A DNA stretch of 64,000 nucleotides from Bdellovibrionales bacterium (GTDB taxonomy: Bacteria; Bdellovibrionota; UBA1018). The first letter of the stretch is position 1. Each line of letters starts with the position of its first letter. The translations under genes were made by a program, and so were the position numbers. The notes beneath the pieces were generated by a model that saw nothing but the letters and a program-made list of their open reading frames with translations, was not told where the DNA came from and did not search any database. The DNA is taken from positions 58,983 through 122,982 of the forward strand of contig JAFEAP010000015.1 of assembly GCA_018266355.1 (NCBI GenBank), in the 5' to 3' direction. Below are positions 32,488-40,864 of the stretch, one piece after another.

Positions 32488-33486
32488 ATGAGCGCGAAAC
32501 TCGGTTGGGGCGTCCTCGGAACCGCTCGCATCAACGAAAAGATCCTCCCGCATTTCGCGAACTCCCCGCGGAACCGCCTCGTCGCGATCGCGAGCCGCGA
32601 TCTCGCGAAAGCTCGCGCAGCGGCCGCTCCCCACGGGATCCCGAGCGCCTACGGAAACTACGCTGAACTCCTCGCCGACCCGGCGGTCGACGTCGTTTAC
32701 ATCGGTCTGCCGAATCACCTCCATGTCGAATGGGCTCGCGCCGCCCTCGCGGCCGGAAAACACGTGCTCTGCGAGAAACCCCTCGCGCTCCGGGGCGCGG
32801 AAGCCTCCGAGTTGGCAGGACTCTCCGCCGCTTCCGGGAAAAGGCTCGCCGAAGGGTATATGTACCGCCACCATGCCCAGTCCGCGCGCATCCTCTCGCT
32901 CGTAAGAGAGGGGAAGCTCGGCGAGATCCGACGCGTGCAGGGCTCCTTTCACATCACCGTCGCGCCCGGACCGAACATCCGCACCGACGGACGGGTCGGC
33001 GGCGGCGCGATCGCGGACGTCGGTTGCTATCTCGTGAACTTCGCGAACGCGATCATGGGCCGCGCGCCCTCGGCCGTCCACGCACGCGGACGAATCGCCG
33101 GCCGAACCCCCGAAACCGATTACGACACGCTCTTCTCGGCGCTCCTCGACTACGGCGGCGGCGTGACCGCCCAACTCGACGGCGGATTCCTCGGTCCCCG
33201 CATCGACGAACTCCGCGTCCTCGGCTCGGAGGGATGGCTCGAGGTTCCTCATCCGTTCAAACCGGGGGCGCGCGAAGCGCTCGTGATGAAACGCCGATCG
33301 ACGCGGGAAGCGCCCCTCACGACGGAGACGATCGAAATCTCCGACGCCGAAGATCCGTACGCCGTCCAGCTCGAGAATTTCGCGGCCTGGGTTCGCGGCG
33401 AAACGCCCGATTACCCGATCGGCGAGTGGGAAGCCCTCGCCGGCGCGTCGACGCTCGAGCGGCTCGCGACCGAAATCCGGCGATAA
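32488..33486 (+). CDS. Gfo/Idh/MocA-family oxidoreductase
   Basis: 332 aa NAD(P)-dependent oxidoreductase of sugars or inositols. Rossmann N-terminus (WGVLGTARINEKILPHF), VVYIGLPNHLHVEWARAALAAGKHVLCEKPLA with the conserved EKP, and the C-terminal domain with GGGAIADVGCYLVNFA. Starts 12 nt after the phytase-like gene, so probably co-transcribed. Substrate unknown. Confidence 0.92.
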   Translation: MSAKLGWGVLGTARINEKILPHFANSPRNRLVAIASRDLAKARAAAAPHGIPSAYGNYAELLADPAVDVVYIGLPNHLHVEWARAALAAGKHVLCEKPLALRGAEASELAGLSAASGKRLAEGYMYRHHAQSARILSLVREGKLGEIRRVQGSFHITVAPGPNIRTDGRVGGGAIADVGCYLVNFANAIMGRAPSAVHARGRIAGRTPETDYDTLFSALLDYGGGVTAQLDGGFLGPRIDELRVLGSEGWLEVPHPFKPGAREALVMKRRSTREAPLTTETIEISDAEDPYAVQLENFAAWVRGETPDYPIGEWEALAGASTLERLATEIRR

Positions 33487-33490
33487 GCGC

Positions 33491-33913
33491 CTAGTCTTCG
33501 CGAACGAGGCAATCCATCGCGTAGGAATTGCCTTTGTTCGTCGTGATCGTCGAAAGACCGCGGTCGAGACTCGAAAGGTCGAAGCGGATTAGCTTGATCA
33601 CCGCTTGGCGCGCGGTCGGCTTCACGGTCGCGAACCACGCGTCGTTCCCGTCCTCGACGTCGCCCTTCAGGTCAACCGCCTTCGCGATCGAACCGCGGGT
33701 CTGGCCGTAGTTCGAGAAGAGACGAACGTCGGCTAGCTTGAATTCGGCGATCGGCATCCCGTCGACCATCTTCACGGTGACCCGGCCCTTCGCGTCGGCG
33801 ACGAGCGCGGATTTTCCGTTCATGGGCTTCGCGCAAAGAAGATCTCCGCTCCAGTCGGCGAACGTCGGAGCGGAGTGGATCAGAATCGCGGCGAGAACGA
33901 GGAACTTTTTCAT
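33491..33913 (-). CDS. small secreted protein, unknown function
   Basis: 140 aa with a Sec signal (LVLAAILIHSAPTFA-D). The mature part is beta-rich with two Cys, one near each end (LLCAKP, AMDCLV). No domain recognised. Same strand as the next secreted gene, 32 nt away, and convergent with the oxidoreductase. Confidence 0.72.
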   Translation of the reverse strand: MKKFLVLAAILIHSAPTFADWSGDLLCAKPMNGKSALVADAKGRVTVKMVDGMPIAEFKLADVRLFSNYGQTRGSIAKAVDLKGDVEDGNDAWFATVKPTARQAVIKLIRFDLSSLDRGLSTITTNKGNSYAMDCLVRED

Positions 33914-33945
33914 GGGATTATCCTTATAACCTTAAGCGCGAACGA

Positions 33946-34428
33946 TCAGGGTTTCTTCGACCAGATCCGCGTCTTTCCTTCGGTGTCGACGATCCGGAGG
34001 GTTCGGCGGTCGGCGGAAAGCGAGACTTTCCATTCCGTTTTCTTCCCGTCTTCGTCCCGGACTTCGAGCGTTTCGGCGGGGGTCGGTTCGTCGAATTCGC
34101 GATATCCGCGGGCGATCGATTCCACCGCGGTCAACGTGAGCACGCAGTCCTCGTCGAGCGTGAACTCGGAATGGATTTCCTTCTCGTAGTACGGTCCGTA
34201 GGTCCCGGTCGCGGTGAGATTATCCGTCAGCGCGATTTTCGCGTTGAGCGTATCGCCCGCGAACGTCCACTGCCACCGCGTTCCCGCGTCCGCGGCGAAA
34301 CGGCCGGATTCGAAACGCGTCCAGGTTCCATCGAGCGCCCGCGGGTCGCACTTCGGCTTCGCGAAAGAGGAACCGGCGGCCAAGAGGGTCATCAGGGATA
34401 AGATCAGAATACGGGAGCGGTTCATCAT
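33946..34428 (-). CDS. small secreted protein, lipocalin-like in pattern, unknown function
   Basis: 160 aa, signal peptide LMTLLAAGSSFA-K. The mature part starts LDGTWTRFESG and has several alternating strands, a layout seen in lipocalin-like proteins, but no diagnostic motif. Two Cys (KCDP, DCVL). Either of two adjacent ATGs may be the start. Ends within 5 nt of the next lipoprotein gene. Confidence 0.7.
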   Translation of the reverse strand: MMNRSRILILSLMTLLAAGSSFAKPKCDPRALDGTWTRFESGRFAADAGTRWQWTFAGDTLNAKIALTDNLTATGTYGPYYEKEIHSEFTLDEDCVLTLTAVESIARGYREFDEPTPAETLEVRDEDGKKTEWKVSLSADRRTLRIVDTEGKTRIWSKKP

Positions 34429-34432
34429 GTCC

Positions 34433-35206
34433 TCAATTCGTTCGGGCGAGCAGCACCATCAGCTGGGCGCGTTCGCCTCGGTTCGAGCGTTCGGCGTAAA
34501 TGCCGAGCCATCCGTCGCCCATCTCGCGGATTTCGACGCGCGAATAGAACTCCTGGTACTTCAGGATGTTCAGGTATTGGCTCAGGGTCTTCGTCGCGCG
34601 GTATTTCGCCTGGATGCCGCGGCTCCGCGGATTATGGTCCATCCACGGCTGGCTGAAGAGGAAGAGCGGACCGTTCGAGAAGGTCACGCCCGAAATGCGC
34701 GGGAAGTTGTAGAGGTCGCTCTCCGCCGAGGCTTCGTCGTAGACGGTGATCCGGGTCGACGGGAGGTGAAGGTCGCCGAGGACCGGGATCGTCGTCGTCG
34801 CCATCTTGAGCGAACGCGCCGAAGGCTTGTTCAGCACGTTACACGCGAGGGTGTGGACCGGACGGAGCGAGCGGTCGGGTTGGAGGACCATTTTCATCGA
34901 CGCGCGGTACGCGAGTTCGACGTCGTTCGGACTCCGGAGGAACGCGTCGCGGAAGTGCACTTCGCGGAGTTCGAAGCTCATCTGGCCGGCGCTCGTGAGC
35001 TCGTTCATCCCGAGCGGGCGGCCGAGGAAGAAGATCCGGTCGGAACAAGCGGCGTCGCCGGCGCTGAGCGCCTGACCGAGGTTCGCCGACGGGATCGGAG
35101 GAGGATTCGATCCCCCCGATCCGCAGCTGAATCCGAGCACACCCGTGATCAGCGCAAAGGTGACGAAACCCGCCCATTTCGGTACTGAAAGTCCCTTCAA
35201 GTTCAT
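34433..35206 (-). CDS. hypothetical lipoprotein
   Basis: 257 aa from ATG 35206. Signal peptide FVTFALITGVLGFSC with lipobox GFSC, then a Gly/Ser/Pro tether. The mature domain is mixed and beta-rich, with Cys at GDAACSD and TLACNV. No family recognised. A 13-residue upstream extension (to 35245) lacks a better ribosome site. Confidence 0.72.
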   Translation of the reverse strand: MNLKGLSVPKWAGFVTFALITGVLGFSCGSGGSNPPPIPSANLGQALSAGDAACSDRIFFLGRPLGMNELTSAGQMSFELREVHFRDAFLRSPNDVELAYRASMKMVLQPDRSLRPVHTLACNVLNKPSARSLKMATTTIPVLGDLHLPSTRITVYDEASAESDLYNFPRISGVTFSNGPLFLFSQPWMDHNPRSRGIQAKYRATKTLSQYLNILKYQEFYSRVEIREMGDGWLGIYAERSNRGERAQLMVLLARTN

Positions 35207-35276
35207 AACGTGGTGCGTTATATGCCCGCACCCGCCGGAGTGCAAGGGAAAATGGAAGGGCTAAGTCTCCGATTTA

Positions 35277-36404
35277 TCAGAGATAAAAATGAAGAACGCC
35301 GGTCCACATCCAGAAATTCGGCGTGTTTTCCGGGAGGAAGACCCGCGCGAGGGCGACCTGGAGGTCGAAGTGCGGACGGGGATAGAAGTCGACCTGCGGC
35401 CCGAGGGTCACCGCCGAGGTCCGCGGATCGCCGACCACTCGCCGCTGGAGGTCCTGCCGACCCGAAAGGATCAACCCCTGCATCGGTTCGTACCCGAGGC
35501 GCTGAACCTCGTAGAGCCCCGTCTCGTGTCGATCGGCGCCGATCACCTTCCGGCGTTCGAAATCGACTTCAGCCATCCAAAAGAGCGACTTCGAGAGGTT
35601 CATGATCGCGCTCGGCCCGGCGAGGATCCTGTTTTCGTAGGAGTTGTAGAAGCCCTTTCCGTACAAGCCGCTCACGCCGACGCGGGTATTCGGTCCGAAC
35701 ATGAAATATTTGGACGCGGCCAATCCCTTCTCGTCGGCGGATCGATCGCCCCGAAGTTTTCCGAAGATCGGGGAAACGAAGAGGGAACCGTTCTCGTTCT
35801 GATCCGAGAACTCGAGATTGTAGGACTCCATCCCCTGATCGAACCCGATCGGACCGCGGGTCGCGTCTTCGTGCTCGGCCTGCATAAGGCCGAAAACCGG
35901 GTAAAAGCGGCCGCCGCGGAGGGTGAAGCGGTCGTCGAGCGTTACCATCGCGTAGTGGCGGCGGCTGATGAAGTCGTTATCGTTCCGGAGCGCGTTCGCG
36001 TTCCCTTTCCACCCGGCGGTACCGACGAGGGTGATTTTTCCGAGGTGGACGCCCGCTTCGAGGTCGGACTGCATCCAGAAACTCCGGCCGGAGAAGCTCG
36101 TCGGCGTATCCTGGAAAATCTGGATATAGCGGAGGTCGCCGCCCGCATCGAGCCATTCCGGCGTCTTCACGGCGCCGTAGAGGAACGCGGCCTCGTTCTC
36201 GCCGCTCTTCATCGATTGGATCTCCTTCGCGAGCTCGCGGTCGTAAGCGGAGAGCACGCCGCCGCCGCCCGGACTCAGGTGGCAAGCCGTGCAGTTCGGA
36301 TAACCGTGCCGCACGTTCCAAGGAAACGCGTGCGCGGGCGAGGCTGAGACGAGGAAAACGAGACCGAGGAAGAAACCCCAAACGCGGACGGACGAGGAGG
36401 TCAT
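35277..36404 (-). CDS. heme-c/outer-membrane beta-barrel fusion protein
   Basis: 375 aa. Signal peptide ends AHA-F. A single heme-c motif C38-T-A-C-H42 follows at once (GYPNCTACHLSP). The remainder has alternating strands, aromatic girdles and a C-terminal aromatic strand (WTGVLHFYL), typical of an outer-membrane barrel. A heme ahead of a porin-like barrel recalls porin-cytochrome electron conduits or nitrite/DMSO-type envelope proteins, but no match is claimed. Last gene of the YceI/cytochrome cluster, 10 nt after YceI-B. Confidence 0.75.
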   Translation of the reverse strand: MTSSSVRVWGFFLGLVFLVSASPAHAFPWNVRHGYPNCTACHLSPGGGGVLSAYDRELAKEIQSMKSGENEAAFLYGAVKTPEWLDAGGDLRYIQIFQDTPTSFSGRSFWMQSDLEAGVHLGKITLVGTAGWKGNANALRNDNDFISRRHYAMVTLDDRFTLRGGRFYPVFGLMQAEHEDATRGPIGFDQGMESYNLEFSDQNENGSLFVSPIFGKLRGDRSADEKGLAASKYFMFGPNTRVGVSGLYGKGFYNSYENRILAGPSAIMNLSKSLFWMAEVDFERRKVIGADRHETGLYEVQRLGYEPMQGLILSGRQDLQRRVVGDPRTSAVTLGPQVDFYPRPHFDLQVALARVFLPENTPNFWMWTGVLHFYL

Positions 36405-36414
36405 GGATTTTTAG

Positions 36415-36927
36415 TTACGGCTTCGCGGTTTCGGAATCAACGTGAACCTTCACCTCGTCGGCGACGGTGATGTTCGCGAAGGTCGGGATGGCGATCCCGT
36501 AGTCCGAAAGCTTCAGCGAGAAATCGGTCGAGACCTTCAGCTGTTTCGGGGCGCCCTCGGTCACGGCGAACTTCAGCTGAATCGACTTCGTCACGCCGTG
36601 GAGCGTGAGCGAGCCGTCGCAGGTCGACTCGCCGACGTTCAGAGCGCAATCTTTCACGACGTAGTCGGCGGTCGGGTATTTCGCCGTTTCGAGGTATTTC
36701 TCCTTCGTGTGCCGGTCGCGCATGGCGATGCCCGTCGTGATCGAATCGAGCGGGACGTGAAACGTGCCCGAGAACTTCCCGTTCTTCCACGAAGTCTTCT
36801 CGGAGACCACCGGCTCGGCGTCGCCGTCGATCCGGATCGCCGACGGCCGGCCGACGGCTTGGAAATGGACGTTCGCGGAAGCGGCCGTCGCCGCGAAAAC
36901 GGAGAGGATCAGAGGAAGCGATTTCAC
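36415..36927 (-). CDS. YceI-family periplasmic protein (copy B)
   Basis: 170 aa with signal peptide (LSVFAATAASA-N). YceI lipocalin-like motifs: FSGTFHVPLDSITTGIAMRDRHTKEKYLE, TLHGVTKSIQLKFAV, SDYGIAIPTFANITVADEV. YceI proteins bind polyisoprenoid-like ligands and are often linked to cytochromes or quinone metabolism. Overlaps the cytochrome gene by ATGA. Confidence 0.88.
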   Translation of the reverse strand: MKSLPLILSVFAATAASANVHFQAVGRPSAIRIDGDAEPVVSEKTSWKNGKFSGTFHVPLDSITTGIAMRDRHTKEKYLETAKYPTADYVVKDCALNVGESTCDGSLTLHGVTKSIQLKFAVTEGAPKQLKVSTDFSLKLSDYGIAIPTFANITVADEVKVHVDSETAKP

Positions 36928-37694
36928 GTTTGGGCTCCTTCGGAGGGGTTCGGGGCGGGGACCGAACTCGGCTCGGGCTGAGGTTTGGACGAAGCGCCCG
37001 GTTTCGGGGTCTTCGGTTTCTTTTCGAGCATCCCGTCCCCGTACCAGAGCAGGATGAGCGCCTTCTCGGCGTCGGCGAGCTTCACGTCGGATTTCACCGG
37101 CGGCATGAGGTCTTCTTCGGGAACGACGTCTTTTCCGTCGAAACCGAGGACGACCGGCTTCACGAGGTTCTGCACCGACATGAAATCGGCGTAGGTATCG
37201 AGCGCGGTGATGCCGTCCCGGTTCCCGGTCGCGTGGCAGTTATTGCATTTCGCATCGAGCACGTCTTTCTTCAGGTTGGCGAACGTGTACGGACGCGGGA
37301 GGCTCGCGGCGGCGGGCGCCTGCGGAACCGGCGCCGGTCCGGCGCGCGGAGTTCCGTCCTGGATCCACCGACGGAGCATCGCCTGCAGGCTCGTCGGGAG
37401 CGGGCCGGACTTCGGCATCGTGTGGCGGACGAGCGCTTCCTCTTCGATCGCGCGGATATTCGCGACGACCGCTTCGTAGGAAGTCAGGAGCGGCTTGTCG
37501 TTCGAGTGACAACCGAGACACTTCGGTTGGAAGACCTCCGCGTTCACGAGGTCGTAGCCGACGGCATCCTGCTGCGCGAATTGCTGGGAGTCTCCGTCTT
37601 CCTTCGCGTACTGGAAGTTACACGCCGATACCGCGGCCGCGCCGAGGGCGAGAACGACGGTCAGGATCTGGGCGGTAAAAGTCTTCGAACGCAT
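36924..37694 (-). CDS. di-heme c-type cytochrome lipoprotein
   Basis: 256 aa with lipobox VSAC (C25). Heme sites C59-LGC-H63 and C150-NNC-H154. Possible axial Met residues occur in HTMPKSG (M93) and DLMPPV. The C-terminus is Pro/Ser-rich. It should sit in the periplasm or outer membrane and move electrons. Between two YceI genes, its stop overlapping YceI-B. Confidence 0.88.
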   Translation of the reverse strand: MRSKTFTAQILTVVLALGAAAVSACNFQYAKEDGDSQQFAQQDAVGYDLVNAEVFQPKCLGCHSNDKPLLTSYEAVVANIRAIEEEALVRHTMPKSGPLPTSLQAMLRRWIQDGTPRAGPAPVPQAPAAASLPRPYTFANLKKDVLDAKCNNCHATGNRDGITALDTYADFMSVQNLVKPVVLGFDGKDVVPEEDLMPPVKSDVKLADAEKALILLWYGDGMLEKKPKTPKPGASSKPQPEPSSVPAPNPSEGAQT

Positions 37695-37717
37695 GGCCGG
37701 AACCCCCCTGGGTCAAA

Positions 37718-37756
37718 GTCGCGAAAGGAGCGCCGAAAGGCCGATTCCTTCGCGAC
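37718..37756 (-). terminator. hairpin between YceI-A and the cytochrome gene
   Basis: GTCGCGAA (37718-37725) pairs with TTCGCGAC (37749-37756), 13 nt past the YceI-A stop. TTTGACC follows on the minus strand. It may attenuate read-through into the cytochrome gene. Confidence 0.4.
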
Positions 37757-37768
37757 TAGCGCCGTGCA

Positions 37769-38404
37769 TCAATTCGCACGTTTCGGCGTTAAAATCAAAT
37801 CGACGCCCACTTTTGCGTCGTCGTCGACGGTGACGAAAAGGAACTTTTTCACGATCACTCCATAATCGGGAAGGTGGAGGGTAAAGGACGCCTTCAGGCG
37901 GACGTTCCCGCCCGCCTCGTTCGAGAGCACGACCGGGACGGTAAGGTCTTTTTGGATTCCGTGCAGGGAGAAGGTGCCGGTGACCTGGCCGTCCTTGAAG
38001 CTGATGAAGCGGAACCCCATCTCCGGGAAGGCAACCGCGTCCGCGCCTTCGGCGGGCAGCGTATTCGAGCCGCCGCAAACGTGATCCTTCGGATACACAG
38101 ATCGCGTGTAATCGAGCCCGAGGGATTCCCGGATGTGGCAGTTCCGTTTCGCGTTCCCCGAGTCGAGGGCGGCGATCGGGAACCCGATTTCTCCGCCCTG
38201 GACCGCGAGGGTGGCGGGATCAAGGTCGACCTCGCCGGCGGCGACGGAGGCGAAGCCTTCGTGGACGAGGCCGCCCGTATATCCGATCGCGAAGGTCAGC
38301 CCGGATTTTCCGTCGACCGGCGCGGCCGGGACGTAAAGCGCGGCTCGGGCCGCGGAGGCCGCCGTCAGGAAGTAGATCAGGGAAAGCGCGAGGGACTTCG
38401 TCAT
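37769..38404 (-). CDS. divergent YceI-family protein (copy A)
   Basis: 211 aa with signal peptide (LIYFLTAASAARA-A). Less typical than copy B, but FPIAALDSGNAKRNCHIRESLG, GTFSLHGIQKDLTVPVVL and LPDYGVIVKKFLFVTVDDDA align in order with YceI motifs. First gene of the YceI-cytochrome-YceI-barrel cluster, divergent from LysR. Confidence 0.8.
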   Translation of the reverse strand: MTKSLALSLIYFLTAASAARAALYVPAAPVDGKSGLTFAIGYTGGLVHEGFASVAAGEVDLDPATLAVQGGEIGFPIAALDSGNAKRNCHIRESLGLDYTRSVYPKDHVCGGSNTLPAEGADAVAFPEMGFRFISFKDGQVTGTFSLHGIQKDLTVPVVLSNEAGGNVRLKASFTLHLPDYGVIVKKFLFVTVDDDAKVGVDLILTPKRAN

Positions 38405-38481
38405 GGTGAAAACTCCTAGTTGCCGAATTCGGTCGGCGCTTTCTTTATAGCGGAGTACGGTCCCGGGCTATAAGCTTGTTC

Positions 38482-38499
38482 AGAAACACATCTGTTTCT
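38482..38499 (+). promoter_or_regulatory. perfect inverted repeat, probable LysR-type operator
   Basis: AGAAACA-catc-TGTTTCT is a perfect 7+7 repeat, 18 nt upstream of the lysR ATG and 78 nt upstream of the divergent YceI-A start. LysR proteins commonly bind dyads in such divergent spacers to control both themselves and the neighbour. A half-like GGAAAC follows at 38505. The motif is TnnnnA-compatible only loosely. Confidence 0.55.
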
Positions 38500-38516
38500 T
38501 AATAGGAAACATAGCG

Positions 38517-39434
38517 ATGAACCTCCGCGAACTCAGCTTTTCCGACCTCGAACTCGTGATGACCCTCGCGACGTTGAAGACCGTGCGCGGGGCCGCCCGG
38601 GAGCGCGGATTGAGTCCGGCCCAGCTTTCGAAGACCCTTCGCCGAGTCGAGAGTCGCGTCGGGCATTCGCTTTTTCGGCGAAGCGCCGCGGGAATCGCGC
38701 TCACTCCGGAAGGCGTGGTTTTCCGAGAGCGAGCGAAGAAGATCCTCGACGCCCTTCCGTCGCTCGCCCAGCTCGAACCCGGGCGCCGGGAATCCCCGAA
38801 ACAGCTCACGATCGGCACCACGAACCTTCTCTCGAACTACCTGCTCCCCGACGTGGTCTCGGGCCTCGCCCAGGAATTTCCGAACACCGTCTGCCGCCTT
38901 CTCGACCTTCCGCCCGATCGCATCCTCGCCTTCGGGACGAAAGGAATGATCGATTTCGCCGTGACGTGGGACCGCGTGAACTGGACCCGGACGTGGAAGA
39001 CCCGCGAGGTCGGGGAAATCGCGTACGGCCTTTACGGGCGTAAACGCCACCCCCTCGGAACGGAGGCGGCTCCGGAACAAGTCCGGGAGTACCCGTTCAT
39101 CCTGCCGATGTACGTCGACCAATCCCAAATCCGCTTCGGAAACGACCGCTGTCCGCTTCCGGTGACGAAACGGATCGCCGGTACCCAGACCTCCACCGCG
39201 AGCTCCGCCCTTCGGCTCGCCGGAACTTCCGATCAGTTGATCTTCGTCCCGAGCGTGGCGGTGACCGCGTCCGAGTTCGGGGATTCCCTCCGGGAAATCC
39301 GCGTCCCGGAGTGGGGCGCGGTGAAGCGGCCGATCTACGTCTCCGTCGCGGCCGCGCGCGTACAGAACGCGATCTTCGAATCGCTCTGCCGTAAAATCGC
39401 CGCCGGCCTCAGAGGAGCACGCCGTGAAGGATGA
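38517..39434 (+). CDS. LysR-family transcriptional regulator
   Basis: 305 aa. N-terminal helix-turn-helix: LSFSDLELVMTLATLKTVRGAARERGLSPAQLSKTLRRVESRVGHSLFRRSAAGIALTPEG is the standard LysR pattern (residues ~5-65). The effector domain follows, with LTIGTTNLLSNYLLPDVV. Its own probable operator stands in front of it, shared with the YceI/cytochrome cluster. The last 26 bp overlap the convergent mgtE. Confidence 0.92.
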   Translation: MNLRELSFSDLELVMTLATLKTVRGAARERGLSPAQLSKTLRRVESRVGHSLFRRSAAGIALTPEGVVFRERAKKILDALPSLAQLEPGRRESPKQLTIGTTNLLSNYLLPDVVSGLAQEFPNTVCRLLDLPPDRILAFGTKGMIDFAVTWDRVNWTRTWKTREVGEIAYGLYGRKRHPLGTEAAPEQVREYPFILPMYVDQSQIRFGNDRCPLPVTKRIAGTQTSTASSALRLAGTSDQLIFVPSVAVTASEFGDSLREIRVPEWGAVKRPIYVSVAAARVQNAIFESLCRKIAAGLRGARREG

Positions 39435-40770
39435 TGCTCGCGACCGTGAAGTAGATCACGAGTCCCGTCACGTCGACGAGGGTCGCGACGAACGGCGCGG
39501 ACGAAGTCGCCGGGTCGAACCCGATCCGGCGTAGCGCGAACGGGAGCATCGATCCCGCGATCGACCCCCAAAGCACGACGCCGACGAGCGCCGCGGCCAC
39601 GGTGCCCGCGATCAGCTGGAAATGTTCGCCGTAGAGCTGGTGCCGCGAGGGCCAAGCGAGGATCCGGACCATCCCGATCAATCCGAGGATCACGCCGAGG
39701 GAACTGCCGACGATGAGCTCGCGGATGAAAACCCGCCACCAATCGCGGAGCCGCACTTCGGAAAGCGCCATCGCCCGGATGACGAGGGAGGTGGCTTGGG
39801 ACCCGGAGTTCCCCCCCGAGGAGATGATGAGCGGGATGAAGAGCGCGAGCACGACGGCCTGCTCGATCTGCTTTTCGTAGAATTGCATCGCGGTCGCGGT
39901 GAGCATTTCGCCGATGAAGAGAAACGTGAGCCAACCCGCCCGCTTCTTGATCATCGCGAAGAGCGAGATCGTGAGGTACGGTTCGTCGAGGGCTTCGGTA
40001 CCCCCGAGTTTTTGCATATCCTCCGTGGCCTCTTCTTCGACGACTTCGACGACGTCGTCGACGGTGACGATCCCCTTCATCTTCCCCTCGGCGTCGACGA
40101 CGGGGAGGGCGGAAAGGCCGCACTGGGCGAATTTGCGCGAGACTTCTTCCTGGTCCATGTCCTCGGGCAGGGTGATGAGGTCGGTCGCCATCATCTCGGA
40201 AACGAGTTTGTCCGGAGGCGCGAGGAAGAGGTCGCGGAACGACATCGCGCCGAGGAGGTGCTGTTCCTGGTCGAGTACGTAGACGTAGTGGATCGTCTCG
40301 ATCTTCGCCTTCGATTGGGCCCGGAGGTAACGGATCGCGACGTCGACGGAAACGTCGGGCCGGAGCCGCACGAAGCGCGGATTCATCAAACCCCCGGCGT
40401 CGTCCTCGGCGTACGCGAGAAGCGCGACGACTTCGCGCATGGTCGTGATGTCGAGGAGGGCGAGCATCTGCGCGCGTTCCTCGAAGGCGAACTGCTGGAT
40501 CAAGTCGGCGGCGTCGTCGGGCGCGAGGATCCGGATCCATCCGCGTTTCTGGCTCGTCTGGAGATCCTTCACGAGCTCGTACTGGTCGGCCGCGCCGAGG
40601 GTCAGGAAGAATTCCTCGGCCTCTTCGCGCGGAAGCGCGTAGAACGCCTCGTGCCGCTGATCGACGGTGAGCGAAGCCCAGCTCTCCTGGAGCTGCTCGA
40701 ACGGAGAGAGTTCCCGCTCGACGGGTTTCTCTTCGCCTTCCGATTTGTTTTCGAGCTCTTCCGATTCCAT
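39409..40770 (-). CDS. mgtE: magnesium transporter MgtE
   Basis: 453 aa Mg2+ channel. Cytoplasmic N-domain (residues ~20-130), two CBS domains (~135-260: ALPVVDAEGKMKGIVTVDDVVEVV) and five membrane helices. IGEMLTATAMQFYE, IPLIISSGGNSGSQATSLVIRAMA and a C-terminal DVTGLVIYFTVASIIL match the pore signatures. Intracellular Mg2+ normally closes the pore through the N and CBS domains. Confidence 0.94.
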   Translation of the reverse strand: MESEELENKSEGEEKPVERELSPFEQLQESWASLTVDQRHEAFYALPREEAEEFFLTLGAADQYELVKDLQTSQKRGWIRILAPDDAADLIQQFAFEERAQMLALLDITTMREVVALLAYAEDDAGGLMNPRFVRLRPDVSVDVAIRYLRAQSKAKIETIHYVYVLDQEQHLLGAMSFRDLFLAPPDKLVSEMMATDLITLPEDMDQEEVSRKFAQCGLSALPVVDAEGKMKGIVTVDDVVEVVEEEATEDMQKLGGTEALDEPYLTISLFAMIKKRAGWLTFLFIGEMLTATAMQFYEKQIEQAVVLALFIPLIISSGGNSGSQATSLVIRAMALSEVRLRDWWRVFIRELIVGSSLGVILGLIGMVRILAWPSRHQLYGEHFQLIAGTVAAALVGVVLWGSIAGSMLPFALRRIGFDPATSSAPFVATLVDVTGLVIYFTVASIILHGVLL

Positions 40771-40864
40771 GGCCGCGGGGTCCCGAGGATGTCGTCAGTT
40801 TTTTGACGGCCGCGACGCGCGGACGCCGACTCTACTTCTTCTATTCCTACTCTTCGGCCGGCGG

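Noticed and set aside
37769..38404. YceI copy A as an unrelated secreted protein
   Set aside because: Divergent, but motif order and the neighbouring YceI copy support YceI; kept with lower confidence.
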